The translations under genes and the position numbers were made by a program. The notes below the pieces were generated by a model. That model ran no database searches. It had not been told where the DNA came from and saw only the letters and a list, made by a program, of their open reading frames with translations. DNA of 7,913 bases, taken from JBBTXJ01 sp964636345. Lineage in GTDB: Bacteria; Patescibacteriota; Patescibacteriia; Magasanikbacterales; JBBTXJ01. Location of the stretch: positions 1-7,913 of the forward strand of contig CAZWRL010000029.1 of NCBI GenBank assembly GCA_964636345.1, given 5' to 3'. Below are positions 1 to 5,702 of this stretch, in pieces; the first letter of the stretch is position 1, and each line of letters opens with the position of its first letter.

Positions 1-1
1 C

Positions 2-334
2 GCGATTCGTGCAGGCAAACTCAACTATAAAAAAGCGCGCGCACTGGCGCATGCATTGGGCGATAAGCCCGATGAACTCATGGCGTTGTGGCGCGAGGCG
101 GAGCGAACGGGGATGTCCGGTGCGGAACTGGAACAGGAAGCGCCGCGTCGTAGCGGTAAAAAACAGACCTACACGTCGCCCACCATTATTGAAAAAGAAA
201 AAGAACTGGAGAAAGTATTTGGCACGCGGGTGCGCATTAGCAGTGGACGCGATGGCAAATACACCATTGGTATTGATTTGTACTCTCAAAAAGAACTCTT
301 TGAAACCATTGACCGGTTGCTCCGGCTTCCGTGA
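2..334 (+). CDS. parB: ParB chromosome-partitioning protein, C-terminal part (5' end outside window)
   Basis: The reading frame is open from the window edge to a TGA at 332-334, giving the last 110 residues. ParB is a CTP-dependent clamp that loads at parS sites near the origin and works with ParA to segregate the chromosome. The first visible part (AGKLNYKKARALAHAL and on to about residue 45) looks like the end of the helical DNA-binding domain of the ParB/Spo0J family. A short basic linker rich in R, K and E follows. The last 45 residues (LEKVFGTRVRI, then IGIDLYSQKELFETI) match the C-terminal dimerisation domain, where a long helix precedes two strands and a final helix. An internal TTG at 56 could be taken for a start, but the homology runs upstream of it, so the gene is truncated only by the window. 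No parS-like palindrome was found here. The family call is firm; the N-terminal CTPase motifs cannot be checked. Confidence 0.88.
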   Translation, partial: AIRAGKLNYKKARALAHALGDKPDELMALWREAERTGMSGAELEQEAPRRSGKKQTYTSPTIIEKEKELEKVFGTRVRISSGRDGKYTIGIDLYSQKELFETIDRLLRLP

Positions 335-1846
335 TTACCGGTTGATCACCGAGGTCAGCCAATCCTTAATGGTATTTTTTGTGTGACTGCGAATTTGACT
401 GCGCGCGTGGGTGGTTTTGACAAATTTGAGCCAGTCGGCGCTTGGGCCCTTGCGGTTTTTATCTGTCATGATATCTACCACATCGCCATTACGGAGTGGT
501 GTGTCTAAACTTGACATCTTATCATTCACGGTGGCGCCCACACATGTGTTACCCACATGCGTGTGAATGGCGTAGGCAAAATCTACGGGCGTTGCTTCCT
601 CCGGAAGATCCATCACGTCACCTTTTGGCGTAAAGACAAAAATACGGTTTTTGAAATAATCAATCTTCATGTACTCAATGTCTTTGACGCGCTTCATGAT
701 TTCCTGTTGCACTTTGGCGAGTTCTTTAATCCAGCGCAAGTGCCGATCAGGAATTTTTGAACCGCGCTCATCATAGTGCCAGTGCGCCGCGATACCATAT
801 TCCGCTTCTTGATTCATGGCCTCGGTGCGGATTTGAAATTCAACAATCTGTCCGTTGTCGCAAAAGACCGTGGTGTGGAGTGATTGATATCCGTTTGGTT
901 TTGGTTGCGCGATGTAATCCTTCACGCGTCCTTTAAGCGGCCGCCAGAGTTTGTGGAGGATGCCAAGCACGGCGTAGCAGTCCGGCATCTCCCGCACCAC
1001 AATGCGCATAGCAACCAGATCATAGATTTTGTCAATGTCGTTGTCTTTGCGGAGCATTTTGCGATACAGAGAATAGAGGTGCTTGCCGCGCCATTCAATT
1101 ATGATTGGTTCAACACCCGCTTCCGTTAATGCTTTACGCGTTTTTTGCGCGAGTACGGCGTAATATTCTTCGCGGATGCTTACTTTTTCCTGCGCCATGC
1201 TTTTAATGCGTTTGTATTCTTTGGGGTACACGTATTTAAAAGCATAATCCTCAAGCAGTCCTTTCATTTCATGAATGCCAAGCCGATTGGCGATCGGCGC
1301 AAAAATTTCCAAGCTTTCAAGCGCAATGCGATATTGTTTTTTAGGCGGCAGGGCGTCTAAGGTTTGGAGATTGTGTATGCGATCAGCGAATTTAATCAAA
1401 ATGACGCGCGCGTCTTCCGCGAACGCCACAAACATTTTGCGCAGATTTTCAATGTAGCGTTCCACGCCGCGATATTTTAATTTCCCCAATTTGGTAATAC
1501 CTTCCACCATCGATGCCACATCATGACCAAAGTGTTTGTCAATTTCGCGGAGCGCTTCATCCACGCTCATTATTTCTGAATCTTCCGGCACATCGTGGAG
1601 GAGCGCGGCAATGAGGATGTTTTGTTCCATGTTCATATCTGCCAGTCGCTGGGCGGCGGCGAGCGGATGCACAATATAGGGTTCGCCGGATTTACGGGTT
1701 TGTCCGCGATGGGCGCGTTCGGCAAAATCAAAGGCAAGGCGCACTAAATCCGTATCCGCTTGAGGATTGTTTTTTTGGATGGTGGCAAGCAGGTGTTCAA
1801 GCTGTGCTTCCACGGTTCGGCTGTTGGTTGCCGTCTCTTCTTCCAT
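335..1846 (-). CDS. rel: Bifunctional (p)ppGpp synthetase/hydrolase, short form without C-terminal regulatory domains
   Basis: The 503-residue protein makes and degrades the alarmone (p)ppGpp in the cytoplasm. The HD hydrolase domain spans about residues 20-200, with RKSGEPYIVHP (51-61), LLHDVPEDS (82-90) and KFADRIHNLQTL (152-163), so the metal-binding H and D residues and the ED pair are present. The synthetase domain spans about 230-360, with YDLVAMR (275-281), KDYIAQPKPNGYQSLHTTV (309-327) and EFQIRTEAM (336-344). RVKD at 307-310 is the RxKD signature of bifunctional Rel rather than the ExDD of synthetase-only RelA. A TGS domain spans about 398-462. The protein ends some 40 residues later, whereas full-length enzymes of about 700-750 residues continue with helical, zinc-finger and ACT domains. 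Because parB coding starts at the very next base, this truncation is real. The ATG start at 1844-1846 is chosen because it precedes the HD domain at normal spacing and lies directly below a promoter; there is no Shine-Dalgarno sequence. Confidence 0.95.
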   Translation of the reverse strand: MEEETATNSRTVEAQLEHLLATIQKNNPQADTDLVRLAFDFAERAHRGQTRKSGEPYIVHPLAAAQRLADMNMEQNILIAALLHDVPEDSEIMSVDEALREIDKHFGHDVASMVEGITKLGKLKYRGVERYIENLRKMFVAFAEDARVILIKFADRIHNLQTLDALPPKKQYRIALESLEIFAPIANRLGIHEMKGLLEDYAFKYVYPKEYKRIKSMAQEKVSIREEYYAVLAQKTRKALTEAGVEPIIIEWRGKHLYSLYRKMLRKDNDIDKIYDLVAMRIVVREMPDCYAVLGILHKLWRPLKGRVKDYIAQPKPNGYQSLHTTVFCDNGQIVEFQIRTEAMNQEAEYGIAAHWHYDERGSKIPDRHLRWIKELAKVQQEIMKRVKDIEYMKIDYFKNRIFVFTPKGDVMDLPEEATPVDFAYAIHTHVGNTCVGATVNDKMSSLDTPLRNGDVVDIMTDKNRKGPSADWLKFVKTTHARSQIRSHTKNTIKDWLTSVINR

Positions 1847-1851
1847 AGCTT

Positions 1852-1881
1852 TATATAACCTTATTTATCCACACTTGACAA
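1852..1881 (-). promoter_or_regulatory. Predicted rel promoter (sigma-70 type), near-leaderless
   Basis: On the minus strand TTGTCA (1881-1876) is followed after 17-18 bases by TTATAT (1858-1853) or TATATA (1857-1852). The expected transcription start falls at about 1845-1846, which is on the rel ATG, so the mRNA would be leaderless or nearly so. This is a motif call only. The -35 overlaps the -35 of the oppositely directed promoter, and a DnaA box lies in the spacer. Confidence 0.5.
1865..1873 (+). promoter_or_regulatory. DnaA box, perfect consensus TTATCCACA
   Basis: The nonamer TTATCCACA is identical to the strong DnaA boxes R1 and R4 of the E. coli origin (consensus TTATNCACA). It lies inside the spacer of the rel promoter and ends one base before the -35 of the rightward promoter. 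A bound DnaA would be expected to block rel transcription and to touch polymerase at the other promoter. I saw no second box nearby, so this is more likely a regulatory site than an origin. Seen directly as a motif; its function is inferred. Confidence 0.5.
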
Positions 1882-1903
1882 GTTTTTTATTTGCTGATAC
1901 ACT
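1875..1903 (+). promoter_or_regulatory. Strong predicted sigma-70 promoter firing away from rel
   Basis: A perfect -35 TTGACA (1875-1880) is followed by a 17-base spacer and an extended -10, TG-a-TACACT (TG at 1895-1896, hexamer 1898-1903). The expected start is at about 1910. Of the predicted promoters in the window, only this one and the topA promoter have a perfect -35 with an ideal spacer. It does not lead into any + strand protein gene; the next feature in its direction is the terminator at 1946-1981. Confidence 0.6.
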
Positions 1904-1909
1904 AGGAAT

Positions 1910-1982
1910 GGTGATGGCTGTGGTCTCACAGTAGCCCATATAGCCAAAGAAAAATACCCCGCTTGCGGGGTATTTTTCTTTG
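1910..1982 (+). ncRNA. Candidate small RNA of about 70 nt, divergent from rel
   Basis: The segment lies between the strong promoter at 1875-1903 and the perfect terminator hairpin at 1946-1981, and no protein gene follows it on this strand. Its 5' part can fold as ATGG-CTGTG (1914-1922), loop GTCT, CACAG (1927-1931), a four-base bulge and CCAT (1936-1939). An alternative fold pairs GGCT at 1916-1919 with AGCC at 1933-1936. I do not recognise a known RNA family: it lacks the hallmarks of 4.5S RNA and tmRNA and is too short for 6S RNA. A tiny reading frame (ATG 1908-1910 to TAG 1932-1934, MVMAVVSQ) overlaps the expected start site, so a leader-peptide arrangement is an alternative, but there is no gene behind it to control. 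Existence and length are inferred from the promoter and terminator only. Confidence 0.45.
1946..1981. terminator. Perfect bidirectional intrinsic terminator
   Basis: AAAGAAAAATACCCCG (1946-1961) pairs perfectly with 1966-1981, a 16-bp stem with the four-base loop CTTG. The GC-rich top and the A and T tracts at its base make it a terminator on both strands. Rightward it would end the candidate RNA starting near 1910. Leftward it would act as a second stop for topA transcripts before the rel promoter. Confidence 0.85.
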
Positions 1983-1991
1983 TGTTAAACT
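1963..1991 (+). promoter_or_regulatory. Weak extended -10 promoter candidate for the second small RNA
   Basis: TTGCGG (1963-1968) lies 17 bases before an extended -10, TG-t-TAAACT (TG at 1983-1984, hexamer 1986-1991). The expected start near 1998 coincides with the first base pair of the stem-loop at 1999. The -35 is poor (three of six) and sits inside the preceding terminator, so this is tentative. Confidence 0.25.
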
Positions 1992-1997
1992 GGTTTG

Positions 1998-2088
1998 CGT
2001 GGTCACGGAAGGGCCCATCCATCACCAATTGGCATTGGGGTTACCATTCCGTGCCACATGAAAATATCCCGATAAATCGGGATTTTTT
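1998..2088 (+). ncRNA. Candidate structured RNA of about 90 nt before the topA 3' end
   Basis: The + strand can fold into a long stem-loop. GTGG (1999-2002) pairs with CCAC (2054-2057), T2003 bulges, and CACGGAA (2004-2010) pairs with TTCCGTG (2047-2053). After an internal loop holding the palindrome GGGCCC (2011-2016), an inner hairpin pairs ATC and CCAAT (2021-2029, A2024 bulged) with ATTGG and GGT (2034-2041) around the loop TGGC. One pair is a T-G wobble, which can form in RNA only from the + strand. A T-tailed hairpin follows at 2066-2088. I do not recognise the family. It could instead be a 3' element of topA read-through transcripts, or a processed tail of the RNA starting near 1910. 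Confidence 0.35.
2066..2088. terminator. Hairpin terminator after topA, usable in both directions
   Basis: ATCCCGA (2066-2072) pairs with TCGGGAT (2077-2083) around the loop TAAA. On the + strand six T residues follow (2083-2088), a good intrinsic terminator for the candidate RNA. On the minus strand the hairpin lies about 10 bases after the topA stop codon and is followed by four T residues, a weaker stop for topA, backed up by the hairpin at 1946-1981. Confidence 0.7.
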
Positions 2089-2093
2089 CATTT

Positions 2094-4310
2094 TCAGGAT
2101 ATCTCTTTTTGAAAGCCACACTCTTTGGCGCTGCACTTTACGGTGTTTTTGGCGCCGAGGACAAGCAGATGGCCGCAGGTTGGACATTTTTCGCCGGTTG
2201 GTTTTAACCAGAGCGCGAATGTACAGTCGGGATAGTGGTTGCAACTGTAGAAATTCCTGCCGCGCTTGGAGCGTTTTTCCACGATTTCTCCTTGTTTGCA
2301 TTCGGGGCATGGTACGCCGGTTCCTTTTTCGATGCGTTTAATATTTTTGCAGTCCGGATAGCCCGTGCATCCAAGAAATACGCCAAACTTGCCGTGTTTC
2401 ATCGCCATAGGTTTTCCGCATTTGTCGCAGATCTCGTGCGCCAATTCCGGAGGTATCTCTTCTTTTTCGCCTTTGCTGTTTAAGTTTTTAGTATTTTTGC
2501 AGTCCGGATAACCGGTGCACGCCAAAAATTTTCCAAATCGGCCAATTTTGATGACCATGGGTTTCCCACATTTTTCGCACACCTCGTTGGTTTTTTCTTC
2601 CGTTATTTCCTTCTTGTTGATTTCCTGCATTTTTTCATCCAGCAATTTTTTGAAGGGTACATAAAAATCGCGAATCAATGGTTGCCATTCTTTCTTTCCT
2701 TCTTCAATGTTATCTAAATCGCGCTCCATTTCGGCCGTGAAATCATAATCAACAATGGCGGGGAAATGTTCCGCCAAGAGATCATTAACCACGAGGGCAA
2801 TATCCGTGGGCTTGAGTCGTTTTTCTTCGTCGCGCTCCACATAGTTGCGCGTTTCAATGGTGTGAATGGTTGGCGCGTAGGTTGAAGGGCGGCCGATGCC
2901 CAATTTTTCCAGCATTTTGACGAGTGTCGCGTCAGAATAACGCGCGGGCGGTTCGGTGAAATGCTGTTCCGGTTTGAGTTCCGTGCAAGAAACGGTTTGT
3001 CCTTGTGTGAGTTTTGGCAATTCGTTTTCTTTAATTTGTTGCGGGAAGAGTTTAAGCCAGCCGTCAAAGGACACGGTTTGGCCGGTAGCGCGGAAACGAT
3101 ACTGCTTTGCTTCAATGTCCGCCGTCGTTGCGTTCAGTTGTGCGGTAGCCATCTGTGTTGCAACCGCGCGGCGCCAGATAAGGTTATACAGTTTATATTG
3201 TTGCGGCGTGAGATGTGTTTTGAGTGACTCTGGCGTGAGAGAAACATCCGTCGGCCGCACGGCCTCATGCGCTTCTTGCGCGCCTTTTGCGCGCTTGGTA
3301 AACAGGCGCGGTTTTTCAAGCGCGTATTCTTTGCCAAACGTGTCGGCAATAAATTGTTGCGCTTCGCCCAAAAATTTTTCTGAAAGATGAGTGGAATCCG
3401 TGCGCATGTAGGTAATGAGACCGGTGTGCCCCGCGCCGCTCAATTCCACGCCTTCATATAATTGTTGCGCGATGCGCATACATTGCGCTGAACTCATGCC
3501 CAGTTTGTGGTTAGCGCCTTGCTGGAGCGTTGAGGTGCGATACGGCGCTCCCGGTTCGCGCGTCACGCCTTTCTCTTCAACAGTTGCCACCGTGTACGCG
3601 GCGCCTTCCAAATCGTGGACGATTTTATCAACCTGTTCTTTGTTTTTAAGGTCAAACTTATCCAGTATTTTTCCATTCATGGTGTGGAGGATTCCGGGAA
3701 ACGATAGGGTGTCAGCAAGAAACGCGCCTTCAAGCGTCCAGTATTTTTCTTGTTTGAATTGCGTTCGTTCGCGCTCGCGTTCAACAATGAGGCGAACAGT
3801 CACGGATTGCACGCGTCCCGCCGAGAGTCCTTTTGCCACTTTTTTCCAGAGGAGGGGAGAGAGTTCATAGCCAACCAAACGATCAAGCACGCGCCGCGCT
3901 TGTTGCGCGTCAACGAGACGCAGATCCAAATGACGCGGGTGCGCAAGCGCTTCTTCCACGGCATGTTTGGTAATTTCATGAAACACAATCCGTTTTATTT
4001 TTTTTGGATCAAGCTTCAAAATTTCTGCCAGATGCCAGGAGATGGCTTCGCCTTCACGGTCTTCATCAGTTGCGAAAATGACCGTGTTGGCTTTTTTTGC
4101 TTTTTCTTTAAGATCAGTGACGGTTTTGCTTTTATCGCGCGGCACAATATAATCCGGCGAAAAACTGCCATCATCAATATGAATACCCATGCGCGATTTA
4201 GGAAGATCGCGCACGTGACCAAAAGATGACGTAACCACAAAACCCTTACCCAAAAATTTTGAAATGGTTTTTGCCTTGGTAGGCGATTCAACAATCACGA
4301 GATCAGACAT
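2094..4310 (-). CDS. topA: DNA topoisomerase I (type IA) with four zinc ribbons
   Basis: The 738-residue enzyme relaxes negatively supercoiled DNA by cutting one strand through a tyrosine link and passing the other. The N-terminal Toprim domain has the metal-binding E8 in VESPTKAK (7-14) and TDEDREGEAI (81-90). The catalytic tyrosine is Y301 in LITYMRTDS (298-306). Further family blocks are ARRVLDRLVGYELSPLLW (138-155) and GIGRPSTYAPTI (471-482). The C-terminus has four Cys4 zinc ribbons: C578/C581/C598/C604, C628/C631/C648/C654, C668/C671/C690/C696 and C709/C712/C726/C731. All 16 cysteines are present, so the DNA-binding tail looks functional. The ATG is fixed by the family N-terminus, MSDLVIVESPTKAK. 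A promoter sits immediately upstream, overlapping the folC stop, so topA can be expressed separately from the genes before it. Length and domain order are normal. Confidence 0.97.
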   Translation of the reverse strand: MSDLVIVESPTKAKTISKFLGKGFVVTSSFGHVRDLPKSRMGIHIDDGSFSPDYIVPRDKSKTVTDLKEKAKKANTVIFATDEDREGEAISWHLAEILKLDPKKIKRIVFHEITKHAVEEALAHPRHLDLRLVDAQQARRVLDRLVGYELSPLLWKKVAKGLSAGRVQSVTVRLIVERERERTQFKQEKYWTLEGAFLADTLSFPGILHTMNGKILDKFDLKNKEQVDKIVHDLEGAAYTVATVEEKGVTREPGAPYRTSTLQQGANHKLGMSSAQCMRIAQQLYEGVELSGAGHTGLITYMRTDSTHLSEKFLGEAQQFIADTFGKEYALEKPRLFTKRAKGAQEAHEAVRPTDVSLTPESLKTHLTPQQYKLYNLIWRRAVATQMATAQLNATTADIEAKQYRFRATGQTVSFDGWLKLFPQQIKENELPKLTQGQTVSCTELKPEQHFTEPPARYSDATLVKMLEKLGIGRPSTYAPTIHTIETRNYVERDEEKRLKPTDIALVVNDLLAEHFPAIVDYDFTAEMERDLDNIEEGKKEWQPLIRDFYVPFKKLLDEKMQEINKKEITEEKTNEVCEKCGKPMVIKIGRFGKFLACTGYPDCKNTKNLNSKGEKEEIPPELAHEICDKCGKPMAMKHGKFGVFLGCTGYPDCKNIKRIEKGTGVPCPECKQGEIVEKRSKRGRNFYSCNHYPDCTFALWLKPTGEKCPTCGHLLVLGAKNTVKCSAKECGFQKEIS

Positions 4311-4321
4311 ACTAGTTGTTC

Positions 4322-4350
4322 AGCATACGTGACACGCGCGGTTCTGTCAA
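4322..4350 (-). promoter_or_regulatory. Predicted topA promoter overlapping the folC stop codon
   Basis: On the minus strand a perfect -35 TTGACA (4350-4345) is followed by a 17-base spacer and the -10 TATGCT (4327-4322). The expected start near 4315 leaves a 5' leader of about five bases before the topA ATG, too short for a Shine-Dalgarno sequence. The folC stop TGA lies inside the -35. The arms TGACA (4330-4334) and TGTCA (4345-4349) form a loose inverted repeat across the -35 and spacer, which could be an operator or chance. Confidence 0.6.
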
Positions 4351-5702
4351 ACAAATGGGTTTTGTTTGGTGATAATACGATGTTCCGGTATCCAACGCGT
4401 GCGTACGTCGCCCACTAAAAAGAGCGATCCGGTGACGAGGATTATTTCATCGCTCGCGGCGCGTTCCAGGAGATACTGCAAGCCATCGTGCGGAGAAAGA
4501 AAGAGGCGCGTTTCGGCGCGCGGATGCGCGCTCTGAGCGCGGGTGAAAAGTTTTCGCGGATCCAAAGCCGGACGGTGATGCGTGGTAAAACGGGTCACGG
4601 CTATTCTGCGCGCGCGACGAAAAAGCGCATTGAACATGTGCTCTTTGTTCTCATTATCCGTTGCGGCAACCAGGCACGAAAGCGGCTGTTTCGGATACAG
4701 CGCCGCGATGGTGTCCATGATGCCTTTCATTTTGTCGTGGTTATGAGCGCCATCCAATATAACCACGGGTTTTGTTTGCATAATTTCCGCGCGCCCTGGA
4801 ATGCGCGCGCGTCCCAGTCCGCGGATAATGGCGGCGATGGGGAGTTTGAGCGCGCGAGCGGCTTCAATCGCCACCCGCGCGTTATGCGCCTGAAACGTGC
4901 CAACCATGCCGAGTCGGAATCGTTCGCCGCGATACACTATGGTAGTGCCACGTTCATCAACCGCAATGTTTGTTATGGGGTGCTCGCCGGCCATAATAAT
5001 TTTTTTCGCGCGCGCCGCGGTGGCGTACCGCTTGAGCTGCCGCGCAATTTCAGGATCGTCTTCGCCAATCACGACGATCGTTTTTGGTTTAAAAATGCCT
5101 GCCTTGCGTTTTGCAATGGCGGCGCGGGTCTTTCCCAATAGTTCCGTGTGGTCAAGGCCGATGCTGGTGATGACGGCAAGATGTGGCGGGGGAATGACGT
5201 TTGTGGCGTCAAAATCACCGCCGCAGCCGGTTTCAAGCACCACCCAATCGCATTTTTTTTCATTGAAATACACGAGCGCAATCGCAACCAAGGTCTCAAA
5301 AAATGAGGTGGGACCCTCGGGGCATTCTAAGACAGCGCGTTCAACGCCGGAGAGAACGCGATTGGTGCACGTGACAAGATCGTCAGGATGAATAAGTTTG
5401 CCATCCATGTGCCAGCGCTCCGTGAATGTGCTGACGTAGGGCGAGGTGTACGAGCCCACGCGATACCCTGCCGCGCGCAGGATTTCATGGAGCATGGTGG
5501 TGACGGATCCTTTGCCCGAGGTGCCGGCAACATGAATAAACCGGAGTTTTTTTTCCGGATTGCCCACATGGTCAAGAAGCCACTGTAAGCGTTTGATATA
5601 GAGCGCGCATTGCTTGAGATCCTTCATGTACTGCGGGACTGGCAGGTTGTTCAGCGACAAGAGCGCGTCAACGGCTTGATTGTAGGTTTTAAGTGGACGC
5701 AT
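4347..5702 (-). CDS. folC: Folylpolyglutamate synthase / dihydrofolate synthase family protein
   Basis: The 451-residue Mur-ligase-like ATPase adds glutamate to folates (and in some bacteria to dihydropteroate) so that they are retained in the cell and bound by folate enzymes. The ATP-binding P-loop is GTSGKGS (60-66). LETGCGGDFDATNVI (156-170) and TSIGLDHTELLGKT (179-192) form the central Mg/ATP region, and K200 in KAGIFK matches the lysine that is carbamylated in the family. The C-terminal glutamate ligase domain shows GRAEI (303-307), ILDGAHN (315-321) and LVTGSLFLVGDVR (422-434). The usual GLGGRLDATN reads GCGGDFDATN here. Whether the enzyme also has dihydrofolate synthase activity cannot be read from the sequence. 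The ATG abuts the TAA of dprA (TAAATG) without a Shine-Dalgarno sequence, which suggests reinitiation after dprA. Length is near the family norm. Confidence 0.93.
   Translation of the reverse strand: MRPLKTYNQAVDALLSLNNLPVPQYMKDLKQCALYIKRLQWLLDHVGNPEKKLRFIHVAGTSGKGSVTTMLHEILRAAGYRVGSYTSPYVSTFTERWHMDGKLIHPDDLVTCTNRVLSGVERAVLECPEGPTSFFETLVAIALVYFNEKKCDWVVLETGCGGDFDATNVIPPPHLAVITSIGLDHTELLGKTRAAIAKRKAGIFKPKTIVVIGEDDPEIARQLKRYATAARAKKIIMAGEHPITNIAVDERGTTIVYRGERFRLGMVGTFQAHNARVAIEAARALKLPIAAIIRGLGRARIPGRAEIMQTKPVVILDGAHNHDKMKGIMDTIAALYPKQPLSCLVAATDNENKEHMFNALFRRARRIAVTRFTTHHRPALDPRKLFTRAQSAHPRAETRLFLSPHDGLQYLLERAASDEIILVTGSLFLVGDVRTRWIPEHRIITKQNPFV

Larger units (their letters stand above)
1909..2027. 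repeat. 9-base inverted repeat linking the two candidate RNAs
   Basis: TGGTGATGG at 1909-1917 is the exact reverse complement of CCATCACCA at 2019-2027. The left copy lies at the 5' end of the first candidate RNA and the right copy in the inner arm of the second. The arms flank the bidirectional terminator. Pairing between two RNAs, or an alternative fold of a read-through RNA, is possible; chance is not excluded. Confidence 0.4.

Noticed and set aside
56..334. Small stand-alone gene starting at TTG 56
   Set aside because: The frame and the ParB similarity continue upstream to the window edge, so this is the tail of parB.
1819..1837. Small RNA loop (GGCTGT and GTCTC near 1916-1927) complementary to two blocks in the start of the rel mRNA
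   Set aside because: The blocks are only six and five bases and are spaced differently in the two RNAs. Matches of this size are expected by chance.
1908..1934. Eight-codon frame (MVMAVVSQ) at the predicted 5' end of the small RNA, like an attenuator leader
   Set aside because: There is no gene downstream on this strand for an attenuator to control, and the predicted start site falls within its first codon. Too short to call a gene.
1982..2341. Open frame of 119 codons on the + strand
   Set aside because: It runs antisense through the topA zinc-ribbon region, its 5' part covers the hairpins at 1999-2088, and the protein has no recognisable composition or motif.
4988..5022. Runs of alternating CG such as CGCGCGC (also near 36-42, 4608-4616 and 4803-4811), possible Z-DNA or special sites
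   Set aside because: They recur throughout coding sequence as Arg/Ala codon runs (CGC, GCG), so codon preference explains them.
4488..5141. Long open frame (217 codons) on the + strand opposite folC
   Set aside because: It is a shadow of the GC-rich folC frame, with no family likeness and no independent promoter or start signal seen.
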